Source: Yamagishiella unicocca
Lineage: Eukaryota > Chlorophyta > Chlorophyceae > Chlamydomonadales > Volvocaceae
Direction: 5' to 3'
Length of the DNA: 64,000 nucleotides
Assembly (NCBI GenBank): GCA_003116995.1
Contig: BDSL01000105.1
Location: forward strand, 1 to 64,000
A program made the translations under genes and the position numbers. This document shows, one piece after another, positions 33,670 through 52,069 of this stretch (position 1 is its first letter; each line of letters opens with the position of its first letter). The notes beneath the pieces were generated by a model. It ran no database searches. It was not told the origin of the DNA and worked only from the letters and a program-made list of their open reading frames with translations.

Positions 33670-35574
33670 CAGGTCTGGCTTCTTCTGCTGCGATGCTGAT
33701 TATGGGAAGTGGCGACGCAACGCCGTGCCATCGCACTACTACGGTGAAGATTTCGACATGAGCAAGATTGGCTTTTGACATAATGCCACAGATAGCCCGC
33801 AATGCGAATGTATGAAGTGCGAAGCGTAGGTGTCACGGAAGAAGGGTTGCGCTTAAAAGAGTCGTGTTTGCTTAAGAGTCGTGTCTGCCGGGGGTTTTGA
33901 GTGAAGTGTGCGTGCGAGTTCATGCGGTGGTTTCGAACCGGGCTGGTGTGCGCAGCCCCGGATGCTTAAATTTAGCGTGGAGTGGATGGTCGTGATCTAT
34001 TGCAAACACAGGGTCTTGCTGTAGGTCTTGGTATTCCGTCTGACCCCGTAACTTCCACCACCACCACCACGCAGCGAGGCGGCAGGGGCGGGTGTCAGTT
34101 TGGTGGTGGGTGAGAAAACGTATCCAACAGGGCTGTTGCGCGAAGACCCAGGGCACGGTTGCGACGCGGTCAAGCCTCGTCAACAGTCACGACGCAACAG
34201 CTCGTGAAGAATTTCTCCACTTGTTAGGTTAGGGAGCGCGTCGGCGGTAGTACCCCGCGTGGAGCACTTGCTGGCGAGGGAAATGTCACTGCGCCAGGTG
34301 GGGGAGGTCCGCTGCGCGGGGGAGTGCGCGGCCTGTGCCTCGTTGGATTGTACTTTCGGTACTTGACACCTTACTTACATACTGGCTGCTGCCATGGGAG
34401 CCAATTAGGGAATGCATGGCGGGCGGCGTGGGCAACTTACGACCGCGTTTTGGCTGGAGGTGGTCGGTGCAGGAACGGATTGGGTGTGCGTGGCGGTGGC
34501 TTGCTTATCATTTAACGCGCATGCGTGTAGACTCCAGGGTCGCAAATGGACATGCGGCCCAGGTGTACGGCACCGTGGATCTCAGGTTGTATTCTGAGTC
34601 GCGAGTGCACCAGGTAGTGCCGCTTGCGCCGGCTTGGTCCAAAGCGCGATGTTGAGTGGTGAGAGCTGCTCCCAGATGAGAGCAGCGGAGAGGCTTAACG
34701 GCGGCAACAGTGGGACATGGAAACGTGTTTTTTCTTCCTTCTCTTTGCAATCTTTTTTGCAGGAGGGTCGTTGCACAATACAGAAATTCGCAACTTCGCG
34801 TCGCTTTACATGCTAATGCGCTCACCCTCTCCTGGTTTGTTTTGGAGAGCGCGAGAGCGCCCACGCTGTACCACTATTATTGTCTTGGATCCAACCATAA
34901 CGTGAAGAAATGTGGGTGGCGGATGCGTACAACGGCTCTCGCCCCTGTGTGCTGGTCCGCAAGGTATGCGGTGCGCGTGGCGTGGTGTTTGTCTCGCCCA
35001 ACGCGAACTGTGTCCCGAGTGTTCTAGTGCACAGGTGTCACAACATTTGCACGTCAGTATGATGACGTGGCTTGATACTGACCATGTAATGCAGTCGATC
35101 ATTTACACCGCTGCGGCCTCATGGCACGCATGCCCAATCTGCGTATACTGTTGTCCTGCTTGCCACTCTTAATCACAAGCACCATGGTAATCACTACGCA
35201 ATCATTTCAGTAATTTCTTATGCGTCCGTTCCAACACCTTGCAGCTGCTTCGGCAAGGCGCTACGAGCCCCTGCCGCCAGCAGCTACAATTAAGTGTTGC
35301 TTTTCACCCGTAACCACCCATAACCACCCTGTCCAAAACCGCCCTGAACGCGACACCCCGAGTCGTACACAAAGTATGCCGACATGTTGTGGCATCAGGT
35401 CCCTACTAGGGCCAGTGCAGCACACACACACCCGCACCAAACAGCAGCAACACCTAATGGCCTGGACACGACGTTCGGCTGCACGACTACCGATTGGACT
35501 CTTGACACCTTGTGCCTCCGCCCCTACAGAAGGTCCGTTTCTTGCCGCCGCATATCTACTGCAGTACCACCGCA
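33670..35574. other. Convergent intergenic region, no gene seen
   Basis: Lies between the 3' ends of the plus-strand START gene and the minus-strand SNARE gene, so it should hold both 3' UTRs. Short ORFs on both strands show no family motif. A minus-strand TGTAA lies at 35,103-35,107, nearly 0.5 kb past the SNARE stop, and could be its poly(A) signal. Confidence 0.5.
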
Positions 35575-37079
35575 CTACCGGCGCATCAAGTACCACACCA
35601 GGAATAGGACAACAGCCGCGGCCATGATGCCGTATATCAGCCGCTTGTTCGCTTTGTCGTTGTACACCTGCGGGAGCGGCGCGACGAGTGGGGAGCACAC
35701 GACCACCAGGGAGGGTCCTAACTGCCGGCACCAGGGAGGGTCCTAACTGCCGCCACCGGGGAGTGTCCTAACTGCCGCCACCGGGGAGGGTCCTAACTGC
35801 CGCCCCCAGGGAGTGTCCTGACTGCCGCCCCCAGGGAGTGTCCTAACTGCCGCCCATGCAAGAAACGTGACGCTAGTAGGACGCGTGCACCCACAGGAGG
35901 GTGCCTCGTTTCGACGAACGTGGACCCGGCCTAGCTTGCTTCAATGCTCGGGGGCCGACGAGGTCAGGTGGTGGGGCCAACCTCGCTCTCATCGCTGCCT
36001 TTCACCAATCCGCCGGCCACGGGTCCGGCTCGTAAACTCAGCCACCCCCAAACCCTCCCACCCCACCACGCCACCGGTTTTCTCTCTATACACCTCATTG
36101 GTCGGCTCACTGCTTTCCCCCCACCCATCAGCGTCCGGCTTACCACTCGGAACTTGTCCGTCACAGCGCCCATGAATCCCCCCACGGACATGAAGCTGCC
36201 GTCCTGCACGGGACCGCCAAGACAGACAGGCGCACAGACAGACAGACAGACAGGCGCCACGTGGAGGCCGGGCATGTTCAAGGAGTGCGGAGGCGCGGAC
36301 GACGTGGAAGATGTACGAAAACAGTTCAGCACGTCGTGGCTTTGGCGGCTTCAGCAGTCAAGCGGGGGAGTCCCGCGTTCGGCGTTCGCGGGGCCGAAGC
36401 CAGCCAGCGGGTTGACGAGCCACCGGTGAGGCAGAACCCCATGGCGGTTGCGGCACAACGGTTGCGGGTGACGCAGACAGGCCGAGACACACGTGTCCCA
36501 CTGCCATCGCCATCGGGTATAAGTTCCTTCCGTGGTCGAGCAGCGAAGGGCTAATCGCAACAGCACTTCCTAACCGCTATAAACCCTTCCCGCCCCGTGC
36601 AGGTCGAACGCAGCCCATGCCGTACCATGTTGTCCAGCATCTTGTGCTGGTCGTTGACCTCCTTACCAATACCGTGCGTCACCTGGCATCGAGGGGGAGG
36701 GTGCGGGGGTCTGTCAGGGTTCGTTTGCTGCAGGCGGTTTGTTGGGCCCTGGGCGTGGATGTGCCGGACGGGCATCCCACCACGCGCTTCATGAAAGCCC
36801 GCAGGTGAGCCAATGGGCTGGCTGTGCTTCCCGCCGGGCATAAACCTAGTTGGCACACCGACACCGAGTCATCTAGGATTGACGCAGAAATGCCCGTGTT
36901 CCCTTCTAGCCAGGACCACCCCTCCCGTTTCGGGCCCCTGCCACGACCGGCACGTCGGCCAGGTGCGGCCCGGTACCCACATTCTTCAGCAGCGCCACGC
37001 GATCAGCCAGATGGTCAAGGTCACGTTCGTTCTCCTGCTCGATTGACTCGATGTCCACCTTGTCCTGAGCATAGTGCAT
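35575..37079 (-). CDS. Qc-SNARE of the Bet1/Sft1 type, 4 exons
   Basis: Small tail-anchored SNARE for ER-Golgi or intra-Golgi fusion. Minus-strand exons: 37079-36981, 36682-36626, 36203-36144, 35667-35575. Each boundary is phase 0, giving 102 residues (Bet1/Sft1 proteins are about 95-120). The heptad core runs from ESIEQENERDLDHLADRV through KEVNDQHKMLDNM, with the zero-layer Gln at residue 45. After the core come FMSVGGFMGAVTDKFRVV and a single C-terminal membrane span (residues 82-100, IYGIMAAAVVLFLVWYL) closed by MRR. The start ATG (MHYAQDKVD) lies directly before a usable CAG acceptor, so a further upstream exon cannot be excluded. Head-to-head with the OXA gene, 745 bp apart. Bet1 versus Sft1 cannot be settled by eye. 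Confidence 0.9.
35703..35853. repeat. About 28-bp minisatellite in the last SNARE intron
   Basis: Five to six units with the core GGGAGGGTCCTAACTGCCG (variants with GGGAGTGTCCTGACTGCCGC), separated by CACC or CCCC. It lies wholly within the intron between exons 3 and 4 of the SNARE gene. Confidence 0.85.
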
Positions 37080-37824
37080 AACCGGAGCCGTGCGTGCGGT
37101 CAGGTTTGCCGACTACGTCCACCCCTGTAACTGATCACACCTACCCGCAAAAGGCCCTTCCTGTCCCTGCTGTCGAGCACGCAAGAAAGACAACGCGCAC
37201 GCACGCGTGTTAGCAATTGGCAGTCTGCAGCAAAGCACCGCAACTTGTTTGTGCCAGTCCGGCAACAGTGTAACAAACCTTGCGCCTAGCATTTCTTGAG
37301 GTTGCGCAAAAAACCGTTACAGATCACCTCCGCTCCGCTAAAATGTTAACCGTGGTCCGCGAACCCGCGAGCGCGGGAAGTACCGCAAGCTTAAGAGAAC
37401 CGTTTCCAGTAATTTGTAGGACTACTTCACAGGCAAAAGGTGCAGCAGGCTGTAATGTTTGCCCAGCAAGCTTCGGAAATCGTGTTATGTGGTGACTATC
37501 CCTGCCAAAGTGCAAAGGTGTATTCTGTACTTGTGTACACGGCAGTAAGCGATAATACAATTGAGTGTTACACGCCGGTTTGGTGCCCATCCTCTGAACA
37601 TGGACACCGTGCACGGCATTCATTGCCGGACGCTCATCACATATTGATTCCGCTACTAACCCATTTCAAAATGCTCGGATCAACATTTAGATATCGCGCC
37701 CATCGCGCCCGGTGTTTTGTGTGAGCGTTCCGTGACCAACGTACCACGTCCTTTCGGCACCCATCGGCACTCATCGGCAACAGCCTATAGCGTCTTTACC
37801 TAAGACACCGCGTATACAACCCCC
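37080..37824. other. Shared divergent promoter region (SNARE / OXA)
   Basis: The 745 bp between two divergent start codons. AT content is higher than in the exons. No clear TATA box was found. If the SNARE gene has an upstream exon, it would lie here on the minus strand. Confidence 0.5.
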
Positions 37825-38842
37825 ATGACACGTTTGAAACAGCTCGGGGGTCTAGCGCAGTTAGGGCGCTGCACTTCACCTGGCGCGACACACGCCACAG
37901 CTGATGTTGCAGCTCTGCCAGGGTGCGGGCCGCATGGCGCATGGCGATGGTAAGTACACTGCCTTCAAGCACACCCGCTACGCTCCAGGTGTCACTCCCA
38001 GCTGCATGTCGTGGCCAGAGCATCGTGTGGCTCCCGCCTGCCACGAAGAGCGCCTGCTCGCGCTCCGCGCAACCCGGAGCTCGGTCACGTGCATCTCCCA
38101 ATCAAGGTGCTTGAAAGCAAGCTTAACCTGAGCAACCCGCATCCGCAGGTCGGCCTCCCCACTCGGCGCTCTGGTCCCCGGGGCCCCCGCCCCGTGGTGC
38201 CGCCACAACAGCACCCTCGCAGCCACTGCCCACGCCCTCGACCCCGACCCCTTGTCAAACAACAGCGCCGCCGCCGCCGCTGCCACCGCCCCCTCCACCA
38301 CCGCCACCGCCATGACCTCCGAGGGCTCCCCGCTCTGCTCGTCCCAAGCGCACCCCTCCGGACCCTCCCTTGACAGCTCCGCCTCGCTCCACTCCAACTA
38401 CAGCGACCTGCTGCTACCCTCGGCGGCGGCCCACCAGCCCTCCCTGGACAGCCTGCCCCTCCCCCTCCCCTTCCCCCTCGCCGCGCACTCCTCCCTGGAG
38501 GACTCCCTGGCGCTGGTGCTCAGCCCCACGCAGCTCGGGGTGCAGGTGTGGGAGGGCGCCCATGCCGCCTCCGGCCTGCCCTGGTGGGCCGCCATCCCGG
38601 CCGCCACCCTCGCCCTGCGCTGCGCGCTGCTGCCTCTCAGCCTCCGCGCGTACGCCTCGTCGTCCAACGTGGCGCTCGTGCACCAGGCCTTCGGGCTGTC
38701 GCGCGGCGTGGCGGAGGCAGTGCTGGCGGCGCAGCAGCAGAAGCTGAAGCTGCAAAAGCAGCGAGAAGAGGCGGAGGAGGTGGCAGCAGCAAGGGGGAGA
38801 GAGGAGGAGGGAGCGGGCGCCGCGGGTGTGGAGGCGCCGGCT

Positions 38843-38879
<37 letters not shown>

Positions 38880-41561
38880 CCAGCAGTAGCAGCGGCGATG
38901 CGGCGGCGGCGGCGGGTGGTCGGCAGGAGTTGGGTGGTCGGGAGCTGGGGCGGATGGAGCTGGTGCGGCGAGTGCTGGAGCACCTGCGGGCGCAGCACGG
39001 GGCGCCGGGGTTCGGGTGGTACCTCGGTAATGCGGCGGTGCAGGTGAGTGGGTGGGTGAGTGGGCGCGAGGCGGCAGGGACCACGAGATCACGATATGAC
39101 TGCCAAACACATTACGACCGGCCATTATGACGGGAAGACGCCGTGAAGCGAGCGCGGTGGAACACCTCTACCGGCACACCCGGCGAGCCTGCCGTAGTCG
39201 TGGAGGAGCCAGGGGAGGAAGGGGAAGGGAAAGGGGGGAAGCAGGAGGCTTAGGTGCGAAGAGAAGGAAGCAGTGGGAGGCAGTGGGACGGACGGCCATG
39301 CGGCGAGAGCAAGGACGGGCTTAATCGGGTGCAGGGTGACGGGGGTGCTGGCCTTCATCGGGGTGCAGGGTGACGGGGGTGCGGGCCTTCATCGGGGTGC
39401 AGGGTGACGGGGGTGCCGGCCTTCATCGGGGCGCAGGGTGACGGGGGTGCGGGCTTCATCGGGGTGCAGGGTGACGGGGGTGCGGGCCTTCATCGGGGTG
39501 CAGGGTGACGGGGGTGCTGGCCTTCATCGGGGCGCAGGGTGACGGGGGTGCGGGCCTTCATCGGGGTGCAGGGTGACGTGGGTGCGGGCCTGAACCGAAC
39601 ACTGCTGGGGGATAAGGGGTCGCGCACGCGTGGCGGCATGCGTGTTGGGTCTGGGGTTTGGAGGGGGGTTCGAGTGGGGACCGGCAGCCGGCGGGCTGGG
39701 ATGGGCCGCCGACCCCTGGGTCTGCCCGCCACCAGGTGCTGCTTGCGGTGGTGCGCGGCGGTGGTGTTTGCGGCCGCTGCAGCGTGTACGACGGCGCCGT
39801 GGCCCCAGGTCTGACCACACACCGCCCTATGGGGCATGTGGGGGCCAGCAATTGCAGCAGCAGCAACTGACAGTACGGCAATGCACATTCTCGTACACTC
39901 GTCTCCCACAATGCCACCCGGCCCCCACACACCCGCCCCCGCTTTCTCCGCCACCCCCCGCTCCTCTGTTCACAACGTCGCATCGACCGGTTGTCTCGCC
40001 ACGCGCCGCCTCCGCCGCCCCAGGTCCCGCTGGCCGTCTGCCTGACTCTGGCGCTGCGCCGCATGTCTGACAGCTTGTGGCCCGGTCTGACGACCGAGGG
40101 GCTGCTCTACTTCAAGGACCTCACGGCGCAGCCAGTGTACCTGCACACCCTGTCGACGCCGTTCGGTACGGCAGGGGCGATGCTGCCGCTGGCGCTGGTG
40201 CTCGTGTACCTCAGCGCGACGGATAGATCCGCCGGAGGTGAGGGGCTGCGGCGCGGAGCCTAATTAGGCGGTGGGGGTTTCGAGGGAGACCTGTGGGGGC
40301 GGTGGGCGCGGGTGAGGCAGCGGCCTAATTAGGCGGGGCCGGAACGCGGGGCCGGATTGGGAGGGGCCCCGTGAGCAGGCGGCGTGCGGCGGTGCGATGA
40401 CGTGGCCGAGTCCGCTGAACGAGGCAGCCAATTAGGGCGTTGGGGTTGCAGCCCGCAGCTGTTTCCCGCAGCTGCTGCGACATCACCAGCGGCTCCGGCG
40501 GCCCCACAGGGATCTCCCCGCGAGCGCACCCGTGTGCTGCATCAGCGCTGCCACGCAGTGCCGCCAGCGTCGGCTACCTGAGTCCGGCCTCCAGCACGAC
40601 CAAGTCTTGAGCCCTTGGTCCCTCTCCCCCTCCCGGCTCTTCCTCCTTTCGCGTGACCACGAGTTCCCCTCTTCCCCGCACACACCACAGCCCGTCCTCA
40701 ACTACGCCCGGCCTCCTCCCCACGCCCTCCTCCCCACACCCTCCTCCCCACACCCTCCTCCCCACACCCTCCTCCCCACACCCTCCTCCAGGCACCAGCC
40801 CCGGCATCCAAATGGCCCTCAAGCTGCTCACCGTGCCGCTGTACTGCGCGGCGCTGCTGCAGCCGCACGCCGTACTGCTGTACTGGCTGACCCACGTGAC
40901 CACCCAGATGGGCGTGTACACACTGGCGGCCCGGCTGCCGGGACTGCGGAGGGCGGCCGGCATCCCCGACCACCTGGTCACCCCGCGGGGGGCCGCGGGC
41001 CAGGGCCACAGCGAGGGTGAGTGCGGGAGGCCCCCTCGGGATTTGCCGTGGGCGCCAAGATACCCTTTTCTGTCGCTGCTCGGAAGCGCGCACTGCCTGC
41101 TCGTCAAGCGGCCCCGCAGGTTCCGTTTCCGCTCCTTCCTGCCGCTGCGCCGCTGCTGGATCCTGGAACCCGTTCATGCGAATTCCTGCGTGACCGTACG
41201 CTTTCCTTCACGGGACGATCGGGGCTGATGCTTCGGCTGGGTTTTTGGCTGCATGAGATGAGATGCTTCCCTCGCCTTTACGGTACCATAACACGCCTAA
41301 AATCCTAAAATTCTAAAACCCTAAACCCAGTTAACGGGCCAACTCTTGATGTGATACGCGTGTGCAAACCACCGGGTGGTGATGGTTGTGGTCCCTTGTC
41401 GCGCAGTGTCCCTGGACGATACGCTGCTGGCGCTGTCGGAGTCGTACGGCAAGTCCGGCAACACGGCGGCCGCCCGCACGTGCCTGCAGGCGCTGCTGGC
41501 GCGGCAGCCTGGCCACGAGGCGGCGACGAAGCGGCTGCAGGAGCTCACTGGGGGGCCCTAG
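37825..41561 (+). CDS. OXA1/YidC/Alb3-family insertase with C-terminal TPR, 5 exons (OXA2-like, probably mitochondrial)
   Basis: Membrane-protein insertase. Exons: 37825-37949, 38149-39043, 40024-40237, 40792-41016, 41407-41561; 537 residues in frame. The start MTRLKQLGGLAQLGRC is Arg/Lys-bearing and acid-free, like a mitochondrial presequence. It was preferred because it gives a 199-nt intron, whereas later ATGs need introns of about 40 nt. Family features: LPWWAAIPAATLALRCALLP (from residue 185, first core span), FGWYLGNAAVQVPLAVCLTL, AGAMLPLALVLVYLSA, and LKLLTVPLYCAALLQPHAVL followed by a last span. Between the first spans lies a charged Glu/Lys/Gln segment and a poly-Ser run (CAG/AGC repeat at 38,841-38,880). 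The last exon encodes a tetratricopeptide unit (SESYGKSGNTAAARTCLQAL), as in plant mitochondrial OXA2 proteins. Thylakoid targeting is less likely but not excluded. Confidence 0.88.
39329..39596. repeat. 36-bp minisatellite in OXA intron 2
   Basis: Eight tandem units of about 36 bp: GGTGCAGGGTGACGGGGGTG followed by CGGGCCTTCATCGG, with CTGG/CCGG variants and one GACGTGGGTG unit. Intronic. Confidence 0.92.
40719..40790. repeat. 15-bp pyrimidine-rich repeat before an OXA splice acceptor
   Basis: Units of CACCCTCCTCCCCA repeated about five times. They run directly into the CAG acceptor of exon 4 at 40,792, so the repeat forms the polypyrimidine tract. Confidence 0.85.
41296..41328 (+). repeat. 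Interstitial telomere-like octamers in OXA intron 4
   Basis: CCTAAAAT, CCTAAAAT, TCTAAAAC, CCTAAACCC in a row: four degenerate copies of CCCTAAAA, the complement of the Chlamydomonas-type telomere repeat TTTTAGGG. It lies in the intron before the last OXA exon. Confidence 0.7.
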
Positions 41562-42881
41562 CTAGGCGCCGTGGCGGTGGCGTGTGTGGCTGAATGCGAG
41601 GTGGCTTGCTACAGATGGGAGGGCTGGAGAGGGCGGTGGCCGTCGTGCAATGGGCAGTGCGGCAGGAACTGGGGGTCGGGACCCGGAGTGAGCTGGAGGA
41701 CGCGGTGGGGCGGGGCGTGCTGTTGCGGGTCGCTTGCTTCGAGGCGAGGTGAGGGGGAGATCCCCGCCTGCATCGTCGGCAAGATGGGGATCATGCTTTG
41801 GTGGAGGGGATCATGCCAAAGCGAGTGCCCCGGGCCACTGATCGGCCGGCTACAACACGGAAGGTGCGGGTCTCCCTTAGTCGCATGCGACCCAAGTGAT
41901 CCCGGGGTTGCGGCCGCATGCATGGCTGCCCGTACGGTTCAGGAGATGAGGGGGCGCCTGCGCGAATACCCTGGAGCGCTGCTGCCGGTCCGCTTCATGT
42001 CGCGTGCAAGTCGCGAGGTTCGTCGCAGACCGTCACGAGAGTGAGCTGGGAGGTGTGCCGGCCTGCCTGGTTGCCCGGGCGGCGGCGCGCAGCACTCGCG
42101 TTGATCCACGTGTCTGAGCGCATTACGGCACCTGGGGACCCCAGGGGAAGGGGCTGCAGAGCGCAACGACAGCCGCGCCGCCTCCTTGCCGCCATTTCCT
42201 CTCCCCTCCCGAAGTAATACGGTACTTACTGTAACAGTTACTACTACCTTTTCTCATGTGTCTGTTCACCGGGCTTCGGGCAATGAACCACAAAAAGCCA
42301 AATCGGTTCGGACGGGTACCTGGTAAGGAACCCCAATTCGCGTGATCCCCTGTTACTAGTATGTTCCCCACTCGTTTTGGCGTTTTGAGGATGGCAGCAA
42401 AGGGTTCGGTTGCTTTTACCGGTATTACCGCTGCGGTTGGGGCCTGAACTTAAGAGAAGGTGGTGGCACGCGAAGCAAGAGACGGCGATCGATGTACATC
42501 TGGGACTCCTGTCAGGGTGTGCGCTCACAGCTGTGTGCAGTGTCTGCATTACTGCTGCTGAGCGCCCTTCTCTTTACATTTAGGGCGCGTCCTGCGCGAG
42601 ATTTCCGCGGGCGGAATGCGCGACCGTCAGCGCCCCCCGGGTCAGACGTCATCAAACTTGGGACTGCCCAATGCCGGCGACAGGCAGCCTACTTTAGTCC
42701 ATCGTTTTGTTACCATTCAGCCAAATACTAAAGCGCTTTGTAAACAGCAGCATTCGCACATCAACTCTAAGAGCTCACAGCAGCACCTCGCAGCCTACCA
42801 GCGACCGCCCCGTCGTCTCATCTCACCCGCTCGCCGTTCCCTCACCTGCCCCGTTTCCAGTGCAGCTCTGCACGCGTAAAT
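41562..42881. other. OXA 3' region and PMP3 promoter, no gene seen
   Basis: Intergenic. A TGTAA at 42,230-42,234 is the first clear poly(A) signal after the OXA stop, about 670 bases away. The same spot (ACTGTAACAGTTACTACTACC) resembles 27,530-27,550. From about 42,250 the sequence is less GC-rich, in keeping with a promoter and 5' UTR of the small PMP3 gene. Confidence 0.45.
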
Positions 42882-44304
42882 ATGACATTGTCATGGGGAG
42901 GTGAGGCTTTGCAGCTGGTTGCTGGTCCTGCCAAGTTCGCTTGCGCGCTTACGCCCAGCCCGCCCGGCATTATTCATGGGCGGCAGTTGAGCGCCCAGTA
43001 GAGCGCATAGTAGAGGGGTAGACGAACCGCCTCCCGCGCCGTACCCGGGAACCACGTGCGTCTAACCCTTAGCTGCACCCGCATAGGAGAGGCCAGTCCC
43101 ACCTTTTGTTTTTGGTGTCTGCCACCAGCAGCGGCCCTGCTAGCATAGATGGAGGAGGCAATGTGCGCCGCTGTCGCTCCTGTCGCCCTATCTGCGAAGG
43201 GACGTGATCATGTGGGCTTCCTTTATCGCAAAATCACATCCGCGCACAGCCTCCCGCCTTGCCTTCCCAACCACGTCCGCGGCAACCCTTTTGGAAAGCC
43301 GCGCATCCATCGGTGACTTTGTGTTGAGCCCACCCCGGCCCATCGCCGACACCGCTCTTACCATCATTATCACCACCACCGCCACCATCACCATCACCAC
43401 CATCACGACCACCTGCGCCACCACCATCACCATCACCACCACTTGCACCACCAAACTCACCCGGGCGCATCCACCCACCCACTCCCGCACGCCCGACCGC
43501 CTGACTGTCGATTCACCTGTTTCCCCTCCCCCCCCCGCCCGCGTCCTGCTCGCTGCAGACATCGGCAAGTTCGTGTTGGCCATCTTACTGCCGCCGCTGG
43601 GTGTGCTCACTGAGACCGAGAGCCTCAACCGCACCTTTTGGATCAACGTGCTGCTCACCCTCATAGGCTACATACCAGGTGAGCGCCGGGACGGCAGCAC
43701 CAGGAACCCAGCATCTCGGACCACCAGGAACCCAGCACAGGCTCGGCCTAGCTGCGGGAGCTAGCTGCTGGAGCTAGCTGCGGAGAGTCACGGGAGGGCG
43801 TCTTGGGAGAGGGTTGTTGACCGCGGGTTGCGAAGACGGAGTGTGTAGCTCTTCGTAGTACGATAGACGGCCAGGTAGCATGGGTTGAGTGGCATGGGCT
43901 CCCAACCCCACCCTACCTTCAGCAGCAAGGGGAAGCGCTAGCTGCGGCGTCATGCGGTATGGGGCCCTAACACCTGCGCCGTCATGCGGTATGGGACCTT
44001 AACACCTGCGCCGTCATGGATGGCCGGCTGGCGGCCGCTGTCGGGCGCCGAGGCCAGGAGGCGAACATCGCCACATGCTTGCCTGCTTGCGTGCCTGCCT
44101 CGCCTACCATGTACGGCTGGCTCGCGCGTGGCCCACCCCTGGAGCCGTGCGATACCACCTCGCCCTCCCCTCTCAACCCCCCTCTTACCTAGCCGTCCGA
44201 CTCTCAACCTCTTGACGCACTGGGTGTCTAAGACCCTCGCACGCCCCCACGTCCGGCCGCCCACAGGAATCATCCACGCCTTCTACGTGATCCTCCGATA
44301 CTGA
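42882..44304 (+). CDS. PMP3/RCI2 plasma-membrane proteolipid (UPF0057), 3 exons
   Basis: Tiny two-span membrane protein. In yeast and plants, family members protect membrane potential and respond to salt and cold. Exons: 42882-42900, 43559-43678, 44267-44304; all phase 1 junctions close to a 58-residue protein, normal for the family (about 52-60). The signature is clear: DIGKFVLAILLPPLGVL forms the first span with the PP motif, then a loop (TETESLNRT) and a second span WINVLLTLIGYIPGIIHAFY, ending VILRY. The first exon codes for only MTLSWG plus one base. It is supported by phase and a GTGAGG donor but is too short to prove. Introns of 658 and 588 nt are much larger than the coding part. Confidence 0.9.
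43361..43452. repeat. ACC/ATC triplet-rich tract in PMP3 intron 1
   Basis: Imperfect CACCATCACCATCACCACC runs within the first intron of the PMP3 gene. Reads as Thr/His repeats in unused frames. Confidence 0.75.
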
Positions 44305-45744
44305 CCTGCTCGCCTGCTTACCTGAGCCAGTGGGCCTGGCCGAAGTCCAGGAGGGCGCCACCTAGGGAGGCCGCCCAGCTACCTAGGGGGCCCGCCCAGC
44401 TGACGAAACGGCGCCGGTGCGGTTGTGATGGCCGGCAGGGGCGGAGTACTGCGCCGGCCGTCGAGGCTGACGCAGGGAGGCGATGGGCGGTTGCCTTATG
44501 GAGCAGTGTGGTGGACTGACGACCCGGGGGGCGGTTAGGGCTACGGAGGCGTGTCGGACTAGCTGGCTGGCGGGCTGGCGCGTCGTTGGGGTTCATTGCT
44601 AGGGAGGTGGAGTCGCGTCAGTTGGCGCAACGGTATGCTGGGTGTATCTAACGACGGTAGGAATTGGCAACGTGTACGCTGTGTACGAGAGATTTGTTGG
44701 AGTGGAGGCGTCACTGCGTGGCATGTGTTGTTGTGTCGTTGTTGTGCTGTTGCGCTGATGGGGAAGTTTATACGTCGGTACGGCTGCGATGCTGTGGGTT
44801 GGGAACTCGATCCGTCGGCTCCATCTTGTCGCCCAGCAGGGTCTGCCCGTACGTAGGCTGTTGGCGCGGGAAACTGTCACTATACCAAGGGCGCCACGTG
44901 CTACAGCACACTTGGGATCACTTAAGGGAGAAGGCATTCAGGTTCTCCAATGAGGGCGAAGTGCAGTCCCTAGCTGCTTAGACCCATGGGGCGGTATGCC
45001 AGCTCAGTTGCACGCAGCGGCGACAAGTATTCGTAACAGTGCGGTTAATATGATGCCCTTTGGGCAAGCCCGCCACCCACCCCGTCTTTTAAGCAGATTA
45101 CTTGGCTGTGGGCTCTTAAACTCTGCCCTGGCGTGTGCGCACAACTGCTAAACTCTATCCGAACATTGGAGTGACAGATTGTGACCAATCTGAACTTAAA
45201 GATTGGGTGTTAGTGAGTGAAGGCCAAAGCTTGAAGGCAGTGCATGGCGAGCACCATTGTCAGGTTGTTGTTGCCCGACGGTTCCCAATCTTTGTGACTT
45301 GGCGCTGCAGGGTCCATGGCAACAAAAGTATGTCCTATGACACGAATGATCCGACCTGCGATACTAGTCCACTATTCCGGTAATGTGCGTAACAACGACA
45401 TGAGTTGGTTGTAATGCAGGTCGGACGAAATGGCTTTCCACGCAAAAGATGAGATACTTGTTTTTTTAGTTGTTGTTCGTAAATAGCTGAATCGCTTACC
45501 TCCTTGCTTCTAGCATTTACACACTCGGGTTGGACTGTGCACGGACAGCAGCCAAGCTACAGAGGCACTGTCACACAAATATAACCTATCTTAACATTTC
45601 CTTTAACACAGAGCGTACGTTTTCGACGTTAACCATGAAGCAACCTCGGCCGCCTGCGATGCGCTAGTTTGGCGGCGGGCTTCAGCCCGCTCCTTGGGCA
45701 CTCGGCCCTCTAATCATTTACTCTCTATAGGAGATTAACCCAAG
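44305..45744. other. Intergenic between PMP3 and UTP15
   Basis: About 1.4 kb with no recognisable coding region. It becomes AT-richer after 44,950, with a T-run near 45,470. The last part is the presumed UTP15 promoter and 5' UTR. An 82-codon ORF at 45,135-45,383 shows no family resemblance. Confidence 0.5.

Positions 45745-52069
<6,325 letters not shown>

Noticed and set aside
37989..38106. Alternative small first exon for the OXA gene (ATG 38,006)
   Set aside because: Keeps frame but needs introns of 39 and 42 nt, shorter than expected for this kind of genome. The model starting at 37,825 needs one 199-nt intron and gives a better presequence.
42230..42250. Possible further LINE tail (ACTGTAACAGTTACTACTACC)
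   Set aside because: Only about 20 bases resemble the 27.5-kb relic; no flanking duplication and no longer match, so it is too short to call.
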